From positions 1 to 32,803 of the forward strand of contig JAGCLX010000028.1 in NCBI GenBank assembly GCA_017646785.1: a DNA stretch of 32,803 nucleotides, written 5' to 3'. Position numbers and translations under genes: made by a program. The notes beneath the pieces were generated by a model that was not told the origin of the DNA, searched no databases, and worked only from the letters and a program-made list of their open reading frames with translations. This document shows positions 1 through 7,742 of the stretch, in pieces. Each line of letters starts with the position of its first letter. The first letter of the stretch is position 1. This DNA comes from Alistipes sp. GTDB lineage: Bacteria; Bacteroidota; Bacteroidia; Bacteroidales; Rikenellaceae.

Positions 1-134
1 CTCTTCATGTGCTCGGTAAGGTGGTTGATACGATAAGTGAATAACGCGATCTGGCTCTCGGGTGAACCGGTGTCGGTTGTAGACTTGCCGTACTGGCCAA
101 ACAACTCCTGCTTCTTCTCAGGTGTCAAATACAT
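1..134 (-). CDS. rpsO: Ribosomal protein S15, 5' part (runs off window)
   Basis: Reading the minus strand from ATG at 134-132 gives 44 codons starting [18 protein letters not shown] and continuing through a [19 protein letters not shown] stretch to HLTEHMK. This is the conserved N-terminal half of bacterial S15, a primary 16S-binding protein of the 30S platform. The family is about 89 residues, so roughly half is present and the rest lies to the left of base 1. The start is supported by the family N-terminus and by a perfect Bacteroidetes promoter about 110 nt upstream. It is transcribed away from apbE. Confidence 0.95.
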   Translation of the reverse strand, partial: MYLTPEKKQELFGQYGKSTTDTGSPESQIALFTYRINHLTEHMK

Positions 135-243
135 AATGGTTTAAAGTTTTATGGTGCGCATCCTTCTCATTTCCCGAGGATTACGCTCCTGGTTCCACTC
201 TACGACAGATCATCCTTACCTTAGATCCTGCCAGAGCGTGCGG
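135..243 (-). promoter_or_regulatory. Structured rpsO leader, candidate S15 autoregulatory RNA
   Basis: The promoter at 244-274 implies a transcript with about 100 nt of untranslated leader. Read on the minus strand, ACGCTCTGG near the 5' end can pair with CCAGGAGCGT about 50 nt later, with one bulged G, and a nested CAGGATC / GATCTG pairing lies inside. S15 is known to repress its own mRNA through different leader folds in several phyla. That this leader does so is inference. Confidence 0.45.
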
Positions 244-274
244 CAAAGATACATCATTTTTCGCGAATAGCAAA
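244..274 (-). promoter_or_regulatory. rpsO promoter (Bacteroidetes type)
   Basis: On the minus strand there is TTTG (plus 271-274), a 19-nt spacer and TATCTTTG (plus 244-251). This is an exact match to the primary-sigma consensus of the phylum with ideal spacing. Confidence 0.85.
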
Positions 275-532
275 GCCTTTTTCTAAGAAAAAGATAAAAA
301 CTTAAAATTTCTCAACAATGTGCCAATTTTTGCGAACTAAAAACCAAACGCCACCTCACTCACACCAACACCCTGCAGCACCGCCCCACCGCGAACATAT
401 TAACCAAAAAGATACATTTAATAGTCTTTTCAATAACTACAAAACAAATCAATAAGACCATAAACATTTTTACTTTGTAGCACACCTATTTTTCTAAATT
501 TCCCCAAAAATTCAATTTTAATGGTAAAGATG
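275..532. other. Intergenic stretch between rpsO and apbE, no gene seen
   Basis: This AT-rich sequence between two divergent promoters has stops in all frames, no convincing coding sequence and no strong hairpin. Together with the leader and promoters, the gene-free stretch runs from 135 to 585. Confidence 0.6.
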
Positions 533-562
533 GTTGAAATTTGGATTTTTTCACTATCTTTG
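533..562 (+). promoter_or_regulatory. apbE promoter (Bacteroidetes type)
   Basis: GTTG at 533-536, an 18-nt spacer and TATCTTTG at 555-562 form the promoter. It predicts a start of transcription near 568 and a leader of about 18 nt before the apbE ATG. Confidence 0.75.
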
Positions 563-585
563 TCGGTCGTATATATACATAAAAG

Positions 586-1599
586 ATGTCGATTTTTACA
601 CTACATAGAGTTCTCCTTAGCACGATGGCTTTGACCATTATGCTGTTGGTGGCATGCGCTGCGCCCAAGAACGAGTATATCTCCGTTAGCGGCGAGACAC
701 TCGGCACGTTCGTGCAGGTGAAGTGCCATACGACACACTCCGAAGAGGAGATACTACAGCGCATCTTGCAGATTGACGCCGAGATGAAGGCGTCGATGTC
801 CATCTTCGACCCCGCATCCCTACTCTCACGTATCAACCGCAATGAGTGCGACTCGCTCGACAACCACCTGCTCTACAACATCACTCTCGCCGAGCGTTAC
901 CACACCATGAGCAATGGTGCGTACGACATCACCGTGAAGCCACTCACCGATGCTTGGGGCTTTGGTCGCAACCGTGCCACCACTACACCCAACATAGACT
1001 CACTACTACAATTCGTTGGCTACGACCTCATCAAGATTAGCGACAACAGGCTCATCAAGCAGGATGACCGCGTACAGATAGACCTCAACTCTATAGCTAA
1101 GGGCTACACCGTAGACCTCGTTGCCAAGGAGTTGGAGGCTATGGGCATTGTGGACTACATAGTCAACATCGGCGGCGAGATACGCTGTCGTGGTCGTAAT
1201 GCCGAAGGTAGATTGTGGTCCGTAGGTGTGGAGACGCCCTACGATGGCAACATGGCGATGGACTCCATCGAGAAGATCATCCGCATAGAGAATGGCGCCA
1301 TGGCAACATCGGGCAACTACCGCCGATACTACATGACCGAGGACAACACCAAGGTAACACACACGATAGACCCACGCACTGGTTACAGCGTGTCGAGCAC
1401 ACTCCTATCAGCCACCGTCATAGCGCCAACATGCGCCGAGGCTGATGCTGCCGCGACAATGTTCATGGCACTGGGCTCGGAGGGTGGAGCTGTGGAGTTG
1501 GCCAAGCAGTGTGAGAGGGAGCGTGGCTGGAGCTACTACTTCATATTTGCTGACGGAGATGGCTATGCGGTAGAGTGCTCTGAGAGGTACGCTGAGTAG
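586..1599 (+). CDS. apbE: FAD:protein FMN transferase (ApbE), lipoprotein
   Basis: 337 residues. ApbE moves FMN from FAD onto Thr/Ser of periplasmic redox proteins such as NqrC and RnfG. A signal peptide ends in the lipobox LVAC with Cys at about residue 24, so it is probably membrane anchored on the periplasmic side. Family motifs appear in order: SGETLGTF near 35-42, the DITVKPL region near 114, IDLNSIAKGYTVD near 155, IGGE near 195, SGNYRRYY near 252, HTIDPRTG near 269, and AEADAAATMFM near 284-294, which carries the metal-binding Asp and Thr. Length is normal for the family. It is the first gene of a run of four same-strand genes; its flavinylation targets are not in the window. Confidence 0.93.
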   Translation: MSIFTLHRVLLSTMALTIMLLVACAAPKNEYISVSGETLGTFVQVKCHTTHSEEEILQRILQIDAEMKASMSIFDPASLLSRINRNECDSLDNHLLYNITLAERYHTMSNGAYDITVKPLTDAWGFGRNRATTTPNIDSLLQFVGYDLIKISDNRLIKQDDRVQIDLNSIAKGYTVDLVAKELEAMGIVDYIVNIGGEIRCRGRNAEGRLWSVGVETPYDGNMAMDSIEKIIRIENGAMATSGNYRRYYMTEDNTKVTHTIDPRTGYSVSSTLLSATVIAPTCAEADAAATMFMALGSEGGAVELAKQCERERGWSYYFIFADGDGYAVECSERYAE

Positions 1600-1618
1600 A
1601 AACAAACATTGTGGGACG

Positions 1619-2470
1619 ATGAAGGCATTGATAGTCTATAATCCCAAAGCTGGCAGAGGCTCCTCGGTGAAGTTTGTAAAGGAGGCCGTTGCCATATTTC
1701 GTGAGCGAGGCATAGTGCTCGAGAGGCGTCACCTCATATTAGGTGTCAACCCTTTTGATGGCGCACTCGACACGGAGCTGGTGGTTGTGTGTGGCGGTGA
1801 TGGTAGCATCAACTACGTCGTAAACTGCATGCGCCAAGCGGGCATTAACCCTACACTGGGAATAATACCCATGGGCACAGCAAACGACATGGCTAACGCC
1901 CTGGACATACCATCCAACCCTCGAGATGCAGCAATGCTTATCTTGAACGGCACGGAGCGCAACATTGACTGCTGCAAGGTCAACGACCGCTACTTTGTCA
2001 ACATATTTAGCTTCGGCACCTTCACCACAGCGTCGCAGCGCACATCGCGCGAAGCGAAGCAGATATTAGGTAAACTGGCATACCTCAAGCCTGGGCTCGA
2101 CGATGTGAAGGACATGCACTCGGTGAGCGTGCATATAAAGAGTGACAAGGAGGAGTACGAGGGTAACATATACATGTTCCTCGCCTTCAACGGAATAACT
2201 GCGGGCCGCATACCACTTACACGCGACTCGCATGTGGACGACGGACTGATGGATGTAATAGTGTTTGAGAAGCGCAACAAGATACTGTCATACAGCGATA
2301 TGATACGTTATCTCTTGGGAGGCAACCCCGATGCGGTGCGACACTTCAGGTGCTCGGAGCTTGTGGTGAGCGCAAGCCAAGACCTCATAACTGATATGGA
2401 TGGAGAGCGAGGTCCCGATTTCCCACTCCACATATCGTGCGAGCCTGGAGCACTGAAAATCAGGCTATAG
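1619..2470 (+). CDS. Diacylglycerol/sphingosine-kinase family lipid kinase
   Basis: 283 residues of the DAGK-catalytic (YegS/DgkB/LCB5) family, which phosphorylates diacylglycerol or related lipids with ATP at the cytoplasmic membrane. The nucleotide loop GGDGS is at about residues 59-63 and PMGTAND at 84-90, in the places expected for the family. The C-terminal part carries the second beta-rich domain, with HVDDGLMDV near 205. It starts 19 nt after apbE with no terminator between, so cotranscription is likely. The actual lipid substrate cannot be read from sequence; sphinganine is worth considering because Bacteroidales make sphingolipids. Confidence 0.85.
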   Translation: MKALIVYNPKAGRGSSVKFVKEAVAIFRERGIVLERRHLILGVNPFDGALDTELVVVCGGDGSINYVVNCMRQAGINPTLGIIPMGTANDMANALDIPSNPRDAAMLILNGTERNIDCCKVNDRYFVNIFSFGTFTTASQRTSREAKQILGKLAYLKPGLDDVKDMHSVSVHIKSDKEEYEGNIYMFLAFNGITAGRIPLTRDSHVDDGLMDVIVFEKRNKILSYSDMIRYLLGGNPDAVRHFRCSELVVSASQDLITDMDGERGPDFPLHISCEPGALKIRL

Positions 2471-2528
2471 CTGCGAGCAACAAACTTATAGTTACGATAG
2501 GCTTAGACTAAAAGTAAACAAAAGATAA

Positions 2529-3515
2529 ATGAAGCAGGACGGCATTAAACGAGCGTCAATAGACAAACTCAAATCGCGTTTCGAGACCGCGTACTACTCG
2601 GAGGATATGGTAATCACCCCTCTGGTTATGTTCCGCGAGCTCGACGACATTACGGCACTAATACAGGGTGTCTCGATTGGTGTTACCGTGAGCGGCAGTG
2701 CCAAGATTAAGATCAATGGCAAGATGCACGAGCTACGCCCCAACACGCTCTTCATCTTCAACGAGAACACCGTTGTGGAGCAGGTTAAGGCCTCGATACG
2801 CTCATCGGGATATATGATTACCTACTCGCGCCAGTACCTCAACAGCATACACGTCGAGACCCAGGACCTGATATCTATCTATCACGGCTTCCTCAACGAG
2901 CCATGTGTGCAGGTTGAGCCCGAGGAGGCAGCATACATCCACGACATCTCGAAGCTCATGCGCTCGGTGCTCTGCGACTATGCCCCCACGGCTAACCGCG
3001 AGAAGATCATAAGCTCGCTCTTTGCGGCGATGTTCCACTACGTGATGGGCATCCTCCAGCAGCACAGCCTACCTGGCAACGTGAGCGTGAGCAACCGCAC
3101 CGACGAGCTCTTCAACAACTTCCTCACCCTCTTACGCGAGCACTGCAGCACGGAGCGTAGCGTGGAGTTCTACGCCTCGAAGATGGGTATCACACCCAAG
3201 TACCTCTCGCTCATCCTCAAGAAGAAGAGCGGCCGCAACGCCTCTAAGCTTATCGACGAGGCTGTGGTCTACGAAGCTAAGCGACTGTTGAAGTACTCGG
3301 GCTTGAGCATCCGCGAGATAGCACTAAAGCTCAACTTCGCCTCGCAATCGTTCTTCGGCAAGTACTTCAAGCAGCGCGTGGGTGTATCGCCCTCACGCTA
3401 CAAGGTTTGGGACGGCCGCACCGAGGAGATACTCGCCAACAAGGACTTCGCCTCAACACTCGAGGAGTATAGCTTGGAGCATGCCAACGACACAGACACA
3501 GACATGGAGATATAA
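2529..3515 (+). CDS. AraC-family transcriptional regulator
   Basis: 328 residues. The last ~110 residues before the tail form a double helix-turn-helix AraC domain, with YASKMGITPKYLSLILKK as the first HTH and the family signature around IREIALKLNFASQSFFGKYF. The N-terminal ~150 residues look like a cupin-type sensing domain, with the GVTVSGSAKIKINGKMHEL stretch. Such proteins bind DNA as effector-responsive activators. The ligand is unknown. It sits 58 nt after the lipid kinase and 39 nt before dsbD, so either neighbour could be a target, but no operator repeat is evident. A further ~25 residues follow the HTH as an acidic tail. Confidence 0.9.
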   Translation: MKQDGIKRASIDKLKSRFETAYYSEDMVITPLVMFRELDDITALIQGVSIGVTVSGSAKIKINGKMHELRPNTLFIFNENTVVEQVKASIRSSGYMITYSRQYLNSIHVETQDLISIYHGFLNEPCVQVEPEEAAYIHDISKLMRSVLCDYAPTANREKIISSLFAAMFHYVMGILQQHSLPGNVSVSNRTDELFNNFLTLLREHCSTERSVEFYASKMGITPKYLSLILKKKSGRNASKLIDEAVVYEAKRLLKYSGLSIREIALKLNFASQSFFGKYFKQRVGVSPSRYKVWDGRTEEILANKDFASTLEEYSLEHANDTDTDMEI

Positions 3516-3554
3516 ACAACTAATCAAACAATAATTTTTTAACCAAATTAAACT

Positions 3555-5477
3555 ATGAAAAAACTTTTCATTATGCTCACATTGGCACTCGCATTGCCCT
3601 TCGCAGCAATGGCGCAGGATGCCGAGAGCAAGACTACCATTAAGGTAGGCAACGACGCAGACAGTCCTAACGTAGAGTGGACTATTACTGCTGAGGAGGA
3701 GGGTGACGGCATCTTTGTTGTTACCTTCGACGGTGCAATCAAGGAGGGATTCCACGGCTACCCATTGACAGACTTCTCTGCACCTATCATCGAGTTTGAG
3801 AACGCTACTGTAGCTGGCGAGATGTTCGAGACCCTCACACCCGAGGAGCACGGCATCGACGAGCTCACAGGTGAGCCTTCGTTCATCTACTGTGGCCAGG
3901 CTATCTACGTTCAGAAGATCGAGGCTAAGGCTGGTCAGAAGGTTGCAGGTTTCATCAACGCAACTATCTGCACTAACGAGACTAACCAGTGCACAGCTAA
4001 CATCGTGGAGTTCACTATCCAGATGCCAGGTGTTGCAGTTGCTGAGGCTGAGGCTGACGACGACGCTTCAACAGCATCAGCACTCGACTGGAGCTCTATT
4101 ATCACAGCTATCCTTTGGGGCTTTGCAGCTCTTATGACACCTTGTGTATTCCCTATGGTGCCTATGACAGTGTCGTTCTTCGTTAAGGGTTCACAGTCAC
4201 CCGCACAGGGTCGTCTTCGCGCGTTGATGTATGGTATCTTCATCGTAGCTCTCTACGTGTTGCCCATCGCCATCATCATGAGCTTGACACTCTTTGGTAT
4301 CGACGTATCGGGTGATATCTTCAACTTCATCGGTACACACTGGATTCCTAACCTTATCTTCTTCCTTATCTTCATGGTATTCGCAGCATCATTCTTCGGT
4401 GCATTCGAGATCACATTGCCTTCAAGCTTGGTTAACAAGAGCGATGAGGGTGCAGATAAGGGTGGTTTGATTGGTATCTTCTTCATGGCACTTACCCTCG
4501 TATTGGTATCATTCTCATGTACTGGTCCTATCGTTGGTAACGTTATCATCGAGGCTACAAGCGGTAGCACAAACATCTGGATGCCTATCATCACTATGGC
4601 AGCCTTCGCTATTGCGTTTGCATTGCCCTTCACACTCTTGGCATGGTTCCCAGCATTGCTTAAGAACCTTCCTAAGAGCGGTGGTTGGTTGAACTCAGTA
4701 AAGGTTGTTCTCGGTTTCATCGAGATCGCCCTCGGTTTGAAGTTCTTGATGACTGCAGACCAGACTATGCACTGGGGCTTGCTCGACCGTGAGACATACC
4801 TCGCTATCTGGATCGTTACATTTACCCTCTTGGGCTTGTACTTGCTTGGTAAGCTCCGCTTCGCACACGACGACGAGGTTAAGCACGTATCTGTATTCCG
4901 CCTCACACTCGCTATCGCAGTGTTCTCATTCGTTGTTTACCTCATCCCCGGTATGTGGGGTGCACCACTCAACGCTGTATCAGGTTACATTCCTCCTATG
5001 AGCACTCAGGATTACCGTGTTAGCGGTCACCATGAGAACGTAAACTCTGGCCGCAAGTATGCTGACTTCTTGCACTTGCCACACCAGCTTGAGGGTCACT
5101 TCGACTTTGAGGAGGCTGTAGAGGCTGCAACAGCTGCTAACAAGCCTATCTTCGTTGACGTAACTGGTCACGCATGTAACAACTGCCGTGAGATGGAGAC
5201 TATGGTATGGAGCGACGACCAGGTATTGCCTATGTTGCGTAACGACTTCGTTATCTGTGCTCTCTATGTTGACGATATGACAAAGGTTGATGGTGGCAAG
5301 CGTCTTGGCTCTATCAACTCTAAGTTCGCACAGGAGCGTTGGGGTGTTAACGCACAGCCTGGCTACATCCTTCTCTCACCCGATGGCGAGACAGTTCTTG
5401 CAGGTCCTCGCGGCTACAACACCGATATCGAGGCCTTCGTAGAGTTCCTCAACAAGGGTAAGAATGGCGTTAAGTAA
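3555..5477 (+). CDS. dsbD: Thiol:disulfide interchange protein DsbD
   Basis: 640 residues. It carries electrons from cytoplasmic thioredoxin across the inner membrane to periplasmic thiol proteins. In order there is a signal peptide (residues 1-20, cut after AMA), an N-terminal DsbD-alpha-like beta domain to about 165, a membrane domain of about eight helices (about 175-475) with Cys197 in TPCVFP and Cys322 in SCTGP, and a C-terminal thioredoxin-like domain with the active site CNNC at 541-544. All three modules are present. Codon choice differs from its neighbours, with many GGT, CGT, CTT and GCT codons, which suggests strong expression. No TAnnTTTG box is seen in the 39 nt upstream. A strong terminator follows. 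Confidence 0.93.
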   Translation: MKKLFIMLTLALALPFAAMAQDAESKTTIKVGNDADSPNVEWTITAEEEGDGIFVVTFDGAIKEGFHGYPLTDFSAPIIEFENATVAGEMFETLTPEEHGIDELTGEPSFIYCGQAIYVQKIEAKAGQKVAGFINATICTNETNQCTANIVEFTIQMPGVAVAEAEADDDASTASALDWSSIITAILWGFAALMTPCVFPMVPMTVSFFVKGSQSPAQGRLRALMYGIFIVALYVLPIAIIMSLTLFGIDVSGDIFNFIGTHWIPNLIFFLIFMVFAASFFGAFEITLPSSLVNKSDEGADKGGLIGIFFMALTLVLVSFSCTGPIVGNVIIEATSGSTNIWMPIITMAAFAIAFALPFTLLAWFPALLKNLPKSGGWLNSVKVVLGFIEIALGLKFLMTADQTMHWGLLDRETYLAIWIVTFTLLGLYLLGKLRFAHDDEVKHVSVFRLTLAIAVFSFVVYLIPGMWGAPLNAVSGYIPPMSTQDYRVSGHHENVNSGRKYADFLHLPHQLEGHFDFEEAVEAATAANKPIFVDVTGHACNNCREMETMVWSDDQVLPMLRNDFVICALYVDDMTKVDGGKRLGSINSKFAQERWGVNAQPGYILLSPDGETVLAGPRGYNTDIEAFVEFLNKGKNGVK

Positions 5478-5502
5478 TCGAATAGCATTACGCCAATAAC
5501 GC

Positions 5503-5536
5503 ACTACCCCCGACTGCGGTCGGGGGTAGTTTTTTT
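5503..5536 (+). terminator. Intrinsic terminator after dsbD
   Basis: A perfect 12-bp stem (ACTACCCCCGAC, loop TGCG, GTCGGGGGTAGT) is followed directly by seven T. It begins 26 nt past the dsbD stop. Confidence 0.93.
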
Positions 5537-5629
5537 GCATTGGTAAGGAGTTAAGAGAAAAGGTAACAATCAAATAGGTTGCGCCTAATTTCTTGTCAGA
5601 GTGGTGTGGTAGTGGTGCATCACAAAAGA

Positions 5630-5673
5630 ACCCACCCAAGGGATAGTACACTGACGTACAGCCCTGGGTGGGT
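5630..5673 (-). terminator. Long hairpin between dsbD and the RSH gene
   Basis: AACCCACCCA plus GGG pairs with CCCTGGGTGGGTT over 13 bp with one bulged A. The loop itself contains GTAC...GTAC, which can add an inner stem. It lies downstream of the minus-strand RSH gene and is followed on that strand by TTCTTTTG, so it is most likely that gene's terminator. It could also be a dispersed palindromic repeat. Confidence 0.65.
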
Positions 5674-5706
5674 TACTTTTAGGGATGTGCCGCTAACGCG
5701 CCACTA

Positions 5707-7581
5707 TCACGATAAATTTATGTGCATGACCTCATCTATACCCTCAATCTTTGCTATAGACTCCATGGCTAACTGCAACTCACTGAGCGAGTGAACCGAG
5801 AAGTCGATGGTACATATAGCTATGCGGTCGATATTCTCTGTGGCGAGAGAGGACATGGTTAGATGGAGCTTATCGGTTATGCAGTCGATAAGGTCGCTCA
5901 TGAGGTGGTAACGGTCGATACCCTTGATGCGTATGCGCACGGGGTAGAGGAACGAGGGGCTCTCGTTGAATGTTACATTGGTGATGGAGTCACCATACTG
6001 CGACGCCATGCGGATGGCGATGTGGCAATCGCGCTTATGTAGCGTTGTCGAGCCGTCGTTCTCTTTGAAGCCCATCACCTCGTCGCCAGGCAGCGGATGA
6101 CACTTCTCACAACGCACATACTCGAGGGTTGGCAAGTTAGCGAAGTAGCCACGCAGGTAGCGCTTAGCGCGGTATGTCGACACATGTCCCATCCACTCGG
6201 GCTCGGGCTTAGCATCCTCGGAGGTGCCAATCTCTACGCAGTCACCACGATGAAGCACCGTGCGTAGCGACTCGAGCTTACCATTGATGCGGGCATATAC
6301 GGCCTGGGCACCCACCTTGCTGTGTATCTCGAATGCGAAGTCGAGGGCTGTAGCACCCTTGGGGAGTATAACACCGCGTCCCTTGGGCGTGAAGACCATG
6401 ATGTCGTCGTTGTAGAATGAGGATGTCACACCATCCATAAACTCCATATCATGACTATCGTCGGCAACATCCTGAAGCACATACTTAAACTTCTCGAGCC
6501 ATGCCGCAACATTCTCCTCGGTGCACTCTGCAGCACAACCAAGTCGTGAGTTACGCACCATACGCTCAGAGGATATATGCACCTCCTCCCATATACCCTG
6601 CTCGCTGAGTAGCTTAACGTGGAAACTCTGATAGCCATTCTCCTTAGGGGCGTCGATGTAGTTTGCTACGCTTCCTGGCTTCTCCTTGAAATGGTCTGTT
6701 AGTGCAGAGTAGATGCGTAGGCTCATAGCCTTCTCGCTCACACCTGCGCACACGGGGTATATGATACGTATGTAGTGTTTGCCATCAGCATGCTTCAGGT
6801 CGCACCCCTTAGCCTGCATCTTACGCCAGATGCTGTAGGGACGACGGTAGCGTATCTCGGTGCGGACATCGAGGTTGTGCTCCACCATTATCTTATCTAT
6901 AAGATCAGTGAAGCGCGTAAGACGCGGCTTGTCGGCCTCGCGCTCCGCCTCGAGCATCCTCTCCAGCACCGCAAAGTCACGAGGACAGCGATAGCGGAAT
7001 GAGAGGTTTTCAAGCTCTGTCTTAATGTGGTATAGACCCAATCTGTTTGCCAAAGGGGCGTAGAAGTAGTCCGTCTCACCCGCAATCTTCATCTGCTTAT
7101 CGGGGCGCATGCTGTCGAGCGTACGCATGTTGTGCAGACGATCGGCAAGCTTAATGAGCAGGGCGCGGATATCGTAGTGCACCGACTCCAATATTTGACG
7201 ATAGTTGTCCACCTGCTTGGAGTGCTCGTAGCTATCCTTCTTACGCTTGGTCACCGTATCTACAAGGAAGGCCACGTCGTCACCAAAGCGCTCGCGTATA
7301 TCCTCCACGGTATAGTCGGTATCCTCCACCACGTCGTGCAGGAAGGCCGAGATTATTGGGTTGTCACCCAGTTCGAGCTCCTCAGCAACGATGCTCGCCA
7401 CGGCTATGGGGTGGATGATATATGGCTCGCCACTCTTACGACGCTGACTGCTATGTGCCTCGGCAGCAAGCTCGTAGCCACGACGAATACGCAACAGCTC
7501 CTCTTCGGTGGTGCGCTCGCTAAGGTAGCGGAATAGGCGCTCCACGCTGTTATCTATTTGACGGGTGTAAATATCGCTCAT
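5707..7581 (-). CDS. RelA/SpoT homologue (RSH), probably (p)ppGpp hydrolase
   Basis: 624 residues, shorter than the usual ~740. The HD hydrolase domain is intact: H57, H82-D83, E86-D87 and the ADRLHN stretch around D147. The synthetase domain is recognisable (YRRPYSIWRKM near 245, PKENGYQSFH near 312) but its catalytic signatures are altered. The usual YDLRAxR region reads ADGKHYIR near 265-272, so the catalytic Asp and following Arg appear to be Gly and His. EVQIRT reads EVHISS near 333. A TGS domain (about 383-445), a CxxCHPLPGD zinc-finger-like segment (481-490) and a C-terminal ACT domain (about 545-624) complete it. Inference: it degrades alarmone and synthesises little or none, with a second RSH elsewhere providing synthesis. 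Confidence 0.85.
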   Translation of the reverse strand: MSDIYTRQIDNSVERLFRYLSERTTEEELLRIRRGYELAAEAHSSQRRKSGEPYIIHPIAVASIVAEELELGDNPIISAFLHDVVEDTDYTVEDIRERFGDDVAFLVDTVTKRKKDSYEHSKQVDNYRQILESVHYDIRALLIKLADRLHNMRTLDSMRPDKQMKIAGETDYFYAPLANRLGLYHIKTELENLSFRYRCPRDFAVLERMLEAEREADKPRLTRFTDLIDKIMVEHNLDVRTEIRYRRPYSIWRKMQAKGCDLKHADGKHYIRIIYPVCAGVSEKAMSLRIYSALTDHFKEKPGSVANYIDAPKENGYQSFHVKLLSEQGIWEEVHISSERMVRNSRLGCAAECTEENVAAWLEKFKYVLQDVADDSHDMEFMDGVTSSFYNDDIMVFTPKGRGVILPKGATALDFAFEIHSKVGAQAVYARINGKLESLRTVLHRGDCVEIGTSEDAKPEPEWMGHVSTYRAKRYLRGYFANLPTLEYVRCEKCHPLPGDEVMGFKENDGSTTLHKRDCHIAIRMASQYGDSITNVTFNESPSFLYPVRIRIKGIDRYHLMSDLIDCITDKLHLTMSSLATENIDRIAICTIDFSVHSLSELQLAMESIAKIEGIDEVMHINLS

Positions 7582-7629
7582 GAGTATCGGGTTAATAATT
7601 ATCGAAATACAAATGGGGCATACCTACTA

Positions 7630-7637
7630 CAAAGGTA
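7630..7637 (-). promoter_or_regulatory. -7 box for the RSH gene
   Basis: TACCTTTG on the minus strand, about 50 nt before the ATG. No clear TTTG is found at the -33 position, so strength is uncertain. Confidence 0.5.
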
Positions 7638-7701
7638 GCAAAAAAATCTCTCGTTATCACACTTATAGTCCAAAAGTTTTCAAAAATTTGGATTTTATTT
7701 C

Positions 7702-7709
7702 TATATTTG
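7702..7709 (+). promoter_or_regulatory. -7 box for the repeat lipoprotein gene
   Basis: TATATTTG lies 33 nt before the ATG at 7743, with a T-rich GTTTT at the -33 position (7676-7680). Confidence 0.6.
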
Positions 7710-7742
7710 CAATACGAATAACACTATTAATCGAGATAAACC

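Noticed and set aside
486..863. 125-codon minus-strand frame across the apbE start
   Set aside because: It overlaps the apbE promoter and start on the other strand, has no family features, and apbE is certain.
4253..4906. 217-codon minus-strand frame inside dsbD
   Set aside because: A shadow frame opposite the dsbD membrane domain; composition is what antisense of hydrophobic codons gives.
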